Source of the DNA: Clostridiales bacterium | GTDB lineage: Bacteria; Bacillota; Clostridia; Lutisporales; Lutisporaceae | NCBI GenBank assembly: GCA_012522255.1 | Contig: JAAYKT010000172.1 | Span: forward strand, 1-6,320 | Reading direction: 5' to 3' | DNA length: 6,320 nt | Part shown: positions 1-6,320 of the stretch, piece after piece | How the letters are laid out: every line of letters begins with the position of its first letter | Position numbering within the stretch: the stretch's first letter is position 1 | The notes under the pieces: model-generated | Databases searched by the model: none | What the model was told of the DNA's origin: nothing | The model's input: only the letters and a program-made list of their open reading frames with translations | Translations under genes and position numbers: made by a program

Positions 1-1
1 A

Positions 2-994
2 GATGATAAAAACATCAGTATTTATGATTTTAGTGAAAACGGTTTTACAGAGATAGCATTTAACTGCAGATCTGATGGAAAATCTAAAGGCAACCCCCTT
101 ATTCTTGATAAAAGGATCAGGCAAGCCATTGAATATGCCATGGACAAACAAAAAATAATAGACATGGTTTATGAAGGGGAGGGCGAAATCGGTACCACTA
201 TGATACCTATTTCCCAAAAACTTTATCATTACAATCCCACTGTCGATGAACTTAGAAAGTTTTCCCCGGAAAAATCAAAAGAGATATTGGAAAAGGCTGA
301 TTATATAGACAGGGACGGAGACGGAATCAGAGAAAATGAAAGAGGCAAAAAGCTCAAGTTTAAATTACTGTTAAGATCCGATAATGTAATGGAGATAAAG
401 GCAGGCCAAATGATAAAAGGCTACTTAAAGGATGTCGGAATAGAAACAGACATAGAAACTTTAGACGATGGCGCCCTTACGGATAGGATTTACGACAATT
501 CAGATTTTGATATGTTTATTTGGGGTTGGGGTGGCGATGTAGATCCCAGCACACTTCTTCGCGTATTGACTACAAGCCAAATCGATAACCTTAATGATTC
601 TTTTTATAGTAATCCCGAGTATGACAAGATAGTAAATAAACAGGCCTCAATTATGGATTTTGATGAAAGACAAAATTATGTATACGAAGCACAGAAAGTA
701 TTATATGAAGATTTGCCATATATAATTTTGATGTACGAAAAAGAGTTGCAACTTGTCAGAAAAGACAGGCTCAAAGGTTTAAAACCAACAGTGAACGGGG
801 CAATTTTTTATGCTGATACACCCTTTAATTATTTAAATGTTTCTACAGTCGATGCACAACCCGCAGTGGAAAAAGAGACCACGAAAAGCGAAAGCCACAG
901 CTTTGTTCTTTATACTGTAGGGGGAATTGCACTGATTGGTGTGATTACCATGGTTTTAAAAAAGAAGAAAAAATCGAAAGACGAGTGGCAATAA
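2..994 (+). CDS. ABC transporter substrate-binding protein, family 5 (peptide/nickel type), 5'-truncated, with C-terminal membrane anchor
   Basis: This is the extracellular ligand-binding subunit of the importer encoded downstream. The reading frame is open from base 2 without a stop, so the ATG at 140 is internal and the true start lies outside the window. About 330 residues are visible; family members are usually 500-600 residues, so the signal peptide and first lobe are missing. Family hallmarks include NPLILDKRIRQAIEYAMDKQ (codons from about 92), the acidic loop DRDGDGIRE (308-334) and WGWGGDVDPSTLL (from about 521). After the binding domain comes a short polar linker, then a hydrophobic stretch (about 899-958, FVLYTVGGIALIGVITMVL) followed by five lysines and a charged tail. 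This reads as a C-terminal transmembrane anchor with a cytosolic basic end; no LPXTG sortase motif precedes it. The stop codon touches the next start (TAAATG), supporting coupling to the permease. The family is secure; the ligand cannot be told. Confidence 0.93.
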   Translation, partial: DDKNISIYDFSENGFTEIAFNCRSDGKSKGNPLILDKRIRQAIEYAMDKQKIIDMVYEGEGEIGTTMIPISQKLYHYNPTVDELRKFSPEKSKEILEKADYIDRDGDGIRENERGKKLKFKLLLRSDNVMEIKAGQMIKGYLKDVGIETDIETLDDGALTDRIYDNSDFDMFIWGWGGDVDPSTLLRVLTTSQIDNLNDSFYSNPEYDKIVNKQASIMDFDERQNYVYEAQKVLYEDLPYIILMYEKELQLVRKDRLKGLKPTVNGAIFYADTPFNYLNVSTVDAQPAVEKETTKSESHSFVLYTVGGIALIGVITMVLKKKKKSKDEWQ

Positions 995-1963
995 ATGAAC
1001 AGGTCCTATTTTTTAAAAAGATTGTTCTTTGCCCTATTTACTGTATTTACAATATTGGTACTGAACTATTTTCTCTTTCGGATTATGCCGGGGGACCCGG
1101 TCAGCGTTTTGGTCCGCAATCCCAATATGTCAGCGGAAGCCGTGGCAAAGGTAAGGCAAATGTTTGGGCTTGACAAACCGTGGTATCAGCAGTTTTTTAT
1201 TTATTTAAAGGACCTAACCAAAGGCAACATGGGCAATTCGTTTATTTATAAAAAACCGGTGGCGGGTATAATCACTGAACGTCTTATGGCGAGCCTTCTC
1301 TTAACGATTTTGGCAGAAATAATTGCAATCGTTGCCGGCTTGTTCTTAGGTGTCGTCGCTGCCTGGAAGAGAGGAAAAAGCATTGACATTGCGGCTATGG
1401 GCTTTTCTCTCATTACTTACGCCATGCCTACTTTTTGGCTGGGAATACTTATGATGACCTTTTTCAGCGTTCATCTGAGAATGTTCCCTACTTCCGGCAT
1501 GTTGTCCCCGGGTATGGTCTTTGTACAAGGCTTTAACAGATGGACCGATATTGGCCGCCATATATTTTTACCTGCACTGACTTTGTCTTTGGTGCTTATA
1601 GGTGAATACATGCTCATAATGAGGAGCACTTTAATAGATATACTCACGGAAGATTACATCATCACAGCAGAAGCAAAAGGTATGGATGAAAAAAGTATAT
1701 TAAAGAAGCACACTCTTCTCAATGCCATGATTCCCATGGTTACATTGATTTCTATGAACTTAGGATTTACCATAACAGGTGCTTTGCAAGTGGAGACAGT
1801 TTTTTCCTGGCCCGGATTAGGGAGGCTTATGTATGATGCATTACAGGCCAGGGATTATCCTTTGCTGCAAGGCATCTTTTTGATCACCGGACTAGGTGTC
1901 GTGGGGGCAAATTTTATTTCCGATATATTGTACGGATATCTCGATCCCCGTGTGAACAGTTAG
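995..1963 (+). CDS. dppB: ABC transporter permease, DppB/OppB family
   Basis: One of the two membrane subunits forming the import channel; it pairs with the DppC-like protein encoded next. At 322 residues it has the normal length for the family. Residues 10-29 are a first transmembrane helix followed by the family motif PGDP (32-35), an extracytoplasmic segment (about 36-95), then a five-helix BPD_transp_1 core (about 97-312). The cytoplasmic EAA loop that docks on the ATPase is at about 219-247, with the core AEAKGM. The segment VETVFSWPGLGRLMYDAL (266-283) is highly characteristic of DppB/OppB/NikB proteins, as is the YGYLDPR ending. The ATG directly abuts the preceding stop; only a weak GAGTGG (983-988) lies upstream, so translation probably depends partly on coupling. 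The symbol reflects family and gene order: OppB, AppB or NikB cannot be excluded by sequence reading alone. Confidence 0.94.
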   Translation: MNRSYFLKRLFFALFTVFTILVLNYFLFRIMPGDPVSVLVRNPNMSAEAVAKVRQMFGLDKPWYQQFFIYLKDLTKGNMGNSFIYKKPVAGIITERLMASLLLTILAEIIAIVAGLFLGVVAAWKRGKSIDIAAMGFSLITYAMPTFWLGILMMTFFSVHLRMFPTSGMLSPGMVFVQGFNRWTDIGRHIFLPALTLSLVLIGEYMLIMRSTLIDILTEDYIITAEAKGMDEKSILKKHTLLNAMIPMVTLISMNLGFTITGALQVETVFSWPGLGRLMYDALQARDYPLLQGIFLITGLGVVGANFISDILYGYLDPRVNS

Positions 1964-1966
1964 GAG
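1962..1966 (+). promoter_or_regulatory. Ribosome binding site fixing the TTG start of dppC
   Basis: AGGAG shares bases with the TAG stop of dppB and stands 8 bases before TTG 1975. This is ideal spacing for the TTG and poor spacing for the ATG at 1990. The arrangement suggests that ribosomes finishing dppB restart on dppC. Confidence 0.8.
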
Positions 1967-1974
1967 ATGAGATC

Positions 1975-2817
1975 TTGAAATATTTTTGGATGGGCTTTAA
2001 GAAAAGCAAAATGGGATTGGCAGGTCTTATACTTTTTCTAATTTTTTTATTTGCTGCCATAATGGGTCCAAACATAGTTAAATATGATCCCCTTAGCTTT
2101 GGAGAAGTAGTTGACAAGCTCAAGCCTCCCGACAAGGTGCATATATTGGGTACCGATGATTTGGGGAGGGATGTATTCAGTGCCTTGGTTGCAGGAAGCA
2201 GGATTTCCTTGTCCGTTGGGCTCCTTGCAACAGTTATATCAATGGTATTGGGAACTTTGGTGGGATTAATATCCGGATACTTGGGAGGCAAAACCGATAT
2301 CCTTCTCATGAGGCTTACAGATGTTTTTTTAGTCCTTCCTTGGCTTCCTTTGATGCTTATTCTTGCGGCGCTTTTAGGCTCCGGTTTATGGAATATAATA
2401 TTGGTTATAGGGCTTACGGGTTGGGCCGGCACAGCGAGACTGGTCCGAGCCCAAACCCTTACAATAAAAGAGAGGCAATTTATAGAAAGGGCCAAAGCCA
2501 TAGGCTCTTCACCGACCCATGTAATTATGAGGCATATCCTACCCAATGTTTTTCCAATAGTTTTTTCAAACACAATACTGATAACCGCAGCATCAATACT
2601 CTCGGAAACAACCCTAAGCTTTTTAGGAATGGGCGACAGCACCAAACCAAGTTGGGGGATGATGCTGCATTTTGCTTTTGAGTCCGGTGCCGCTACCAAT
2701 AAGGCTTATTGGTATCTGATTCCCCCGGGAGTCTGTGTCCTTCTTTTAGTACTCTCTTTTACTTTTATGGGTTATGCTTTCGACGAAATACTCAACCCAA
2801 AACTGAGGAGCAGATAA
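1975..2817 (+). CDS. dppC: ABC transporter permease, DppC/OppC family
   Basis: Second membrane subunit of the importer, 280 residues, a normal family length. An N-terminal helix (about 14-31) is followed by the diagnostic segment HILGTDDLGRDVFSALVAGS (56-75). The five-helix permease core follows, with its EAA loop at about 169-191 (ERAKAIG, then HILPN). The C-terminal helix (about 250-269) ends in the typical FDEILNPKLR. I choose the TTG start at 1975 because a strong AGGAG (1962-1966), which overlaps the dppB stop codon, lies 8 bases upstream. The in-frame ATG at 1990 would be 23 bases from that site, and starting there would only remove five residues. The gene sits 11 bases after dppB and is part of the same operon. 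As for dppB, the symbol marks the subfamily, not a proven dipeptide substrate. Confidence 0.94.
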   Translation: MKYFWMGFKKSKMGLAGLILFLIFLFAAIMGPNIVKYDPLSFGEVVDKLKPPDKVHILGTDDLGRDVFSALVAGSRISLSVGLLATVISMVLGTLVGLISGYLGGKTDILLMRLTDVFLVLPWLPLMLILAALLGSGLWNIILVIGLTGWAGTARLVRAQTLTIKERQFIERAKAIGSSPTHVIMRHILPNVFPIVFSNTILITAASILSETTLSFLGMGDSTKPSWGMMLHFAFESGAATNKAYWYLIPPGVCVLLLVLSFTFMGYAFDEILNPKLRSR

Positions 2818-2818
2818 C

Positions 2819-3778
2819 ATGGAAATTTTAAAAGTAAAAAACCTAAAAACATATTTCGAAATAGGAAAAGAGAAATTTAAAGCCGTGGATGATGTCAGTT
2901 TTTCATTAAACGAAGGTGAGTCCTTGGGGCTGGTCGGAGAATCTGGCTGCGGTAAAACCACTACTGCTTTATCTATTATGAGGCTGATTCCTAAAAACGG
3001 TTGGATAGCCGATGGTGAAATCCTTTACAAAGGGATGGATTTGACCAAAAAAAGCATAGAAGACATAAGAAAATTCAGGTGGAAAGAAATCTCCATAATA
3101 TTTCAAGGAGCCATGAACGCGTTAAACCCTGTGCTGACTGTGGGAGAACAAATAAAGGAAGCCATTCTCCTTCATGAAAAAATTAGTGTAACGGAATGTA
3201 AGAAAAGGGTGCTGGAACTATTTGATATGGTTGAAATAGATAAAAAAAGAGTAACCCGCTATCCCCACGAATTCAGCGGCGGCATGAAACAGAGGGTTAT
3301 GATAGCCATGGCGCTGTCCCTTAAGCCGAAAATCATTATAGGGGATGAACCAACAACGGCTCTTGATGTAATGGTGCAGGCACAAATCTTTGATCTCATC
3401 GAAAGACTAAAAAATGAACTTAATATGTCAATGATATTGATAACCCATGATTTATCTATAATAGCGGAAAACTGTCAACACACCGCAATAATGTATGGCG
3501 GCAAGATACTTGAGAGAGGTAAAACTAACGAGATTTGTGAAAAGCCCATGAATCCCTATACAAAGCTTTTACTTGAATCCTTTCCGGACTTAGACAAGGA
3601 AAAACATATGCCTTCATCAATACCCGGATATCCCCCGGATTTGACAAACCCTCCGGCGGGCTGCAGGTTTCACCCTCGATGCCCCATTGCCGACGGGATA
3701 TGCGCAAGTGTGGAACCAAAACCTTGTTATATTTCAGATACCCATAGTTATTCATGCCATAAAGGGGGTGCCCTTTAA
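2819..3778 (+). CDS. dppD: ABC transporter ATP-binding protein, DppD/OppD family
   Basis: First of two ATPase subunits that drive import from the cytoplasmic face, 319 residues. All ABC motifs are intact: Walker A GESGCGKTT (40-48), Q-loop glutamine 96, signature FSGGMKQR (152-159), Walker B IIIGDEP (172-178, catalytic E177) and switch histidine 210. The signature ends in GGMKQR, as is typical of DppD/OppD, whereas the partner DppF has GGQRQR. The C-terminal oligopeptide/dipeptide transporter domain contains cysteines 282, 288, 295, 303 and 313, in the context GCRFHPRCP. In published structures of this family, cysteines in this domain bind an iron-sulfur cluster; that this protein does so is inference. 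A good AGGAG (2806-2810) lies 8 bases before the ATG, inside the dppC end. The stop overlaps the dppF start by one base (TAATG). Confidence 0.95.
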   Translation: MEILKVKNLKTYFEIGKEKFKAVDDVSFSLNEGESLGLVGESGCGKTTTALSIMRLIPKNGWIADGEILYKGMDLTKKSIEDIRKFRWKEISIIFQGAMNALNPVLTVGEQIKEAILLHEKISVTECKKRVLELFDMVEIDKKRVTRYPHEFSGGMKQRVMIAMALSLKPKIIIGDEPTTALDVMVQAQIFDLIERLKNELNMSMILITHDLSIIAENCQHTAIMYGGKILERGKTNEICEKPMNPYTKLLLESFPDLDKEKHMPSSIPGYPPDLTNPPAGCRFHPRCPIADGICASVEPKPCYISDTHSYSCHKGGAL

Positions 3779-4767
3779 TGGAAGATTTGCTTAAGGTCCA
3801 TAACCTGAAAGTCAATTATCCGATAAAGGAAAGCTTTATTAATTTAATGAAAGGCAAAAATAATAAATATGTACATGCGGTAAACGATATCAGTTTTAAT
3901 ATAAAAAAAGGCGAAATACTCTCTATGGTAGGAGAAAGCGGCTCCGGCAAGACCACTGCCGGCAAAGCTGTTCTTAGACTTATTGAAAAAAATATGATAC
4001 AAGGCGAAATATTGTTTAATGATAGAAATATTTTGAAAGCAAATAAAGATGAAATAAGAGAATACAGGCGAAAAGCACAGATGATTTTTCAAGACTCTTA
4101 TCAATCTCTAAATCCCAAAAATACTGTTTATGATATTGTGGCTGAACCTCTTAAGGTAAATAGCATGATTAAAGAAAGCACTGAATTAAATGAGAGAGTA
4201 AAAGCCGCATTGGTGCAATCAGGCCTACCGGCTACAAATTATTTTTTGAACAGATATCCCCATGAACTTTCCGGTGGCCAAAGGCAAAGAGTTGCTATAG
4301 CAGGAACAATAATACTTGAACCGGACTTTATAATAGCGGATGAGCCCGTGTCAATGCTTGATGTATCCATAAGGGCGGATATACTTAGGCTTATGATAGA
4401 GCAAAGAGATAAATACAATGTATCTTATATTTTTATCACCCATGATCTGTCTCTTGCTTGGGTACTGTCAGATAGGATTGCCATAATGTATCTTGGTAAG
4501 ATATTGGAAATAGGAAGCGGAGACGAAATAATAAAAAACCCCTGCAATCCCTACAGCAAAGCTTTAATAGATATAATGCCGAAAATGGGGATTAAGAAAA
4601 AGGGGAAAAAATTGCTGATAGAAGGTGAAATCCCAAGCCCCATAGACTTGCCCAAAGGCTGTGTTTTTCATATGAGATGCCCTTATGCTAAGGATATTTG
4701 CCGAGAGGAAGAACCGACCTTACAGGAAATATCCCCGGAGCATTTTGCCGCATGCCACATACTATAA
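3778..4767 (+). CDS. dppF: ABC transporter ATP-binding protein, DppF/OppF family
   Basis: Second ATPase subunit, 329 residues, expected to form a heterodimer with DppD below the DppB/DppC channel. Motifs are complete: Walker A GESGSGKTT (52-60), Q-loop glutamine 105, signature LSGGQRQR (164-171), Walker B FIIADEP (184-190, catalytic E189) and switch histidine 222. A lysine-rich insertion (about residues 18-31, before the conserved VHAVNDISF) is usual in OppF/DppF proteins. The C-terminal domain repeats the cysteine pattern of DppD, with C295, C301, C308 and C326. The start overlaps the dppD stop by one base and is preceded at 7 bases by AGGGGGTG (3763-3770), so the two ATPases are probably made in equal amounts. 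It is the last gene of the visible operon and ends 15 bases from the stop of the convergent ATPase gene. Confidence 0.95.
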   Translation: MEDLLKVHNLKVNYPIKESFINLMKGKNNKYVHAVNDISFNIKKGEILSMVGESGSGKTTAGKAVLRLIEKNMIQGEILFNDRNILKANKDEIREYRRKAQMIFQDSYQSLNPKNTVYDIVAEPLKVNSMIKESTELNERVKAALVQSGLPATNYFLNRYPHELSGGQRQRVAIAGTIILEPDFIIADEPVSMLDVSIRADILRLMIEQRDKYNVSYIFITHDLSLAWVLSDRIAIMYLGKILEIGSGDEIIKNPCNPYSKALIDIMPKMGIKKKGKKLLIEGEIPSPIDLPKGCVFHMRCPYAKDICREEEPTLQEISPEHFAACHIL

Positions 4768-4782
4768 ATTCTCCAATACTTG

Positions 4783-6165
4783 TTACCTTAGCAACAAATC
4801 CTTCCTTTTTTGTGCCAAATCCTGCAATTCATCCGTATATCCGTTTATGCTAAAAAGAACAAACCATTCCTTTCTGACATTTCGCCTCCAACTGACTTTA
4901 TTGGCCTTCAACAAAAGGGAATTAAATATATTAACGTCCATTTTCTTATCAGTGTACTTACATTCTCCAAATATGATATTATTATTTTCGGTATCCAAGG
5001 CAACAATATCTATTTCAGTGTCTTTGTCCCACCATCTGCCAACCTTATTAAAATGAAAACTCCACTTACCTTCTTTATTAAACTCCCACATTTCTTCCTT
5101 GCAAATATTCTCATATACATAAGAGACGTGATTATCGATTATATTATTCTTTATTATCATTTCAACAAGTGCTTCATATCCTTGCTCAATAAAACTCAAG
5201 TTAGGATAAATAAATTTAAACCAGAAATTAATAAAATTATCTTTAATCCGATAAAGGCCTTTTTTACTCTTTTCGGGTAAATCTTCCGTAATCGGTACCT
5301 CCCGAACTAAAATATCCAAATCTATCAATGTTTTTAAATACTTAGTGATGCCTGTTTGTTTTAAACCGATGCTTCCGGCAATTTTAGACAGTTTGTGATT
5401 ACCTGCGGCAATAGTTTTTATTATGGAAAAATAGCTGCCTATTTCGCTTACTTCATTCATTAAAAGATATCTTGGCTCCTCAAATAAAAAGCTTGATTTG
5501 TTTAAAATATTGTTCTTAATACCACCAAACAAATCCCGGTTATTATAAAACAGTTCAATATACTTCGGGACACCGCCTGTGACACTATATAACTCAATCA
5601 AACCCTTTCTACTTTTGTCAGGAAAAAAGTCCTTGTAATAGGTAAAAGGAATCTGCTGCAGCTCAATCTGACCTGTGCGCCTACCATAAAGAGGACTGCT
5701 GTAATTTAAGGTTTGTGATTCCATCATGGATATAAGCGAACCGCATAAGATCACCATAAATTTTTTATTCCTCAGTATTGTGTCCCATATTCTTTGAAAA
5801 ATAGACGGAAAAGCGGGATTTGATTTTCCAAGATACTGAAATTCATCTAAGATTATAACCTTTTTCTCATAAGGTCTAAACTCCGATAAAGCCTGGAATA
5901 TTAAATCCCATTTGTCAATGGTCGCACTTTTTAATATATCATTTCCAATATAGTCAGCAACAACGTCTTTAAAAAGTCTTCGATTAATATCCTCTGATTC
6001 CTCAGTTGCCAAATAATACAAAGCCTCTTTGTCCTTTATAAATTCTGTCGCTAATGCAGTTTTTCCGATTCTCCGTCTACCATACAGTATTATAAGAGAA
6101 GCCTCATTCTTGTTATATTCCCTTTTTAGAAAATCCAATTCTTTATACCTATTAAGATATCGCAC
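4783..6165 (-). CDS. P-loop ATPase of the archaeal ATPase_2 / DUF234 family (COG1672-type), role unknown
   Basis: A complete 460-residue protein when started at GTG 6165. The N-terminus (YLNRYKELDFLKREY) is the usual lead-in of this family. Walker A is GRRRIGKT (29-36) and Walker B is VIILDEFQ (103-110, D107 E108). CGSLISMME (141-149) sits in the sensor-1 region, and SPLYGRRTGQIEL (157-169) is a family hallmark. Residues about 252-297 look like a winged-helix DNA-binding segment (HKLSKIAGSIGLKQTGITKYL). The C-terminal part matches DUF234, with E384, D386 and E401-x-K403 in the order expected for a PD-(D/E)XK nuclease-like fold. The family is common in archaea and in Clostridia; its function is not established. 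The gene stands alone on its strand, faces the transporter operon, and in sampled stretches looks more AT-rich than the permease genes, which could mean separate acquisition. Family assignment is firm; DNA cleavage or any cellular role is inference. Confidence 0.9.
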   Translation of the reverse strand: MRYLNRYKELDFLKREYNKNEASLIILYGRRRIGKTALATEFIKDKEALYYLATEESEDINRRLFKDVVADYIGNDILKSATIDKWDLIFQALSEFRPYEKKVIILDEFQYLGKSNPAFPSIFQRIWDTILRNKKFMVILCGSLISMMESQTLNYSSPLYGRRTGQIELQQIPFTYYKDFFPDKSRKGLIELYSVTGGVPKYIELFYNNRDLFGGIKNNILNKSSFLFEEPRYLLMNEVSEIGSYFSIIKTIAAGNHKLSKIAGSIGLKQTGITKYLKTLIDLDILVREVPITEDLPEKSKKGLYRIKDNFINFWFKFIYPNLSFIEQGYEALVEMIIKNNIIDNHVSYVYENICKEEMWEFNKEGKWSFHFNKVGRWWDKDTEIDIVALDTENNNIIFGECKYTDKKMDVNIFNSLLLKANKVSWRRNVRKEWFVLFSINGYTDELQDLAQKRKDLLLR

Positions 6166-6170
6166 AAAAA

Positions 6171-6178
6171 CCACCTCT
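6171..6178 (-). promoter_or_regulatory. Ribosome binding site fixing the GTG start at 6165
   Basis: On the minus strand AGAGGTGG is followed by five T residues and then GTG (6165-6163). The longest open frame begins at a GTG (6174-6172) that lies inside this Shine-Dalgarno itself and has no site of its own upstream. The shorter 460-residue product is therefore preferred. Confidence 0.75.
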
Positions 6179-6211
6179 GTAATTATTATACCCTAAGCTA
6201 TAATAATTACA
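6178..6211. repeat. Perfect 13-base inverted repeat overlapping the promoter (candidate operator)
   Basis: TGTAATTATTATA (6178-6190) is the exact reverse complement of TATAATAATTACA (6199-6211), with an 8-base spacer (CCCTAAGC). The repeat spans the -10, the spacer and most of the -35 of the candidate promoter and stops just before the ribosome binding site, where a dimeric repressor or autoregulator would bind. The arms are nearly all A/T, which raises the chance of a coincidental dyad. The mirrored arm also places a TATAAT on the plus strand (6199-6204), but no good -35 or rightward gene goes with it. Confidence 0.5.
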
Positions 6212-6212
6212 A
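6185..6212 (-). promoter_or_regulatory. Candidate sigma-A promoter of the DUF234 ATPase gene
   Basis: Reading the minus strand, a TTGTAA -35 (6212-6207, four of six consensus bases) is separated by 16 bases from a perfect TATAAT -10 (6190-6185). Transcription would start about 7 bases downstream, next to the ribosome binding site, giving a very short leader of roughly 12-16 bases before the GTG. In such AT-rich sequence a TATAAT by chance is possible, so this is a prediction from position and spacing only. Confidence 0.5.
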
Positions 6213-6320
6213 TTATAATACTCCAAATTATTATTCTTTGGTATCCATGGATTACCTAATAGCCTTATAATTTCACAACAAATATTTTTACACTTCATTT
6301 ATTTCATGATACTCCGTATC
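6213..6320. other. AT-rich intergenic end of the window, no convincing gene
   Basis: No supported coding region is seen here. A short imperfect palindrome lies at 6240-6256 (GGTATCCATGGATTACC, 8-base arms with one bulged T). A minus-strand frame is open from the window edge to a TAA at 6290-6288 and gives only ten residues (DTEYHEINEV). It could be the tail of a gene beyond the window, but is far too short to call. Confidence 0.4.

Noticed and set aside
140..142. ATG as the start of the substrate-binding protein
   Set aside because: The frame is open upstream to the window edge and encodes conserved family sequence (NPLILDKRIRQAIEYA) just before this ATG. No ribosome binding site is present.
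1914..2699. Long open frame on the minus strand opposite dppC (261 codons)
   Set aside because: It lies almost entirely opposite dppC, whose protein has unmistakable family motifs. The minus-strand translation has no recognisable domain, so it is a shadow frame.
4780..4810. Possible rho-independent terminator after dppF
   Set aside because: The stem has only five mostly A-T/T-A pairs around an 8-base loop and the T-run is separated from it by several bases, so it is too weak to call.
4685..5280. Plus-strand open frames across the end of dppF and the DUF234 ATPase gene
   Set aside because: They are antisense to a conserved complete ATPase gene, have low-complexity translations, and no convincing start site.
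6288..6320. Minus-strand ten-codon open tail ending in TAA, possibly the end of an upstream gene
   Set aside because: Ten codons at a window edge give no usable evidence; such a run is expected by chance.
6308..6320. GATAC-TCC-GTATC inverted repeat at the window edge
   Set aside because: Five-base arms are common by chance, and the window ends before any surrounding context could support a terminator or element end.

Overview
The window looks like chromosome of a low-GC Gram-positive bacterium, most likely a member of the Clostridia (Bacillota). The signs are AT-rich coding sequence, heavy use of AGA/AGG and ATA codons, AGGAG-type ribosome binding sites, TTG and GTG starts, and protein sequences of clostridial flavour. 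A genus cannot be named from the sequence alone.

Positions 2-4767 (+ strand) hold a tightly packed operon for a peptide/nickel-type (Dpp/Opp) ABC importer. Its order is substrate-binding protein (5' end cut off by the window), permease DppB, permease DppC, ATPase DppD and ATPase DppF. Junctions range from a 1-base overlap to 11 bases, and most have a good Shine-Dalgarno inside the end of the previous gene, so the genes are probably co-transcribed and translationally coupled. The binding protein catches the ligand outside the cell, DppB/DppC form the membrane channel, and DppD/DppF form an ATPase pair. Both ATPases keep every catalytic motif and carry the C-terminal cysteine domain of this transporter family. 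The binding protein is unusual in ending with a hydrophobic segment and a lysine-rich tail, which looks like a C-terminal membrane anchor. The substrate (di- or oligopeptide, or something else) cannot be decided.

Positions 4783-6165 (- strand) hold one convergent gene, only 15 bases past the end of dppF. It encodes an archaeal-type P-loop ATPase (ATPase_2 family) with a winged-helix region and a C-terminal DUF234 domain that shows PD-(D/E)XK nuclease-like residues. Its cellular role is unknown. Its ribosome binding site favours a GTG start at 6165 rather than the longest reading frame from 6174. Just upstream is a promoter-like sequence embedded in a perfect 13-base inverted repeat, a plausible operator.

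Positions 6213-6320 are AT-rich and contain no convincing gene. No RNA gene, CRISPR array, insertion sequence or attachment site was seen. Apart from the lone DUF234 ATPase and its upstream dyad, the region looks ordinary, and I do not see a clearly new system in it.
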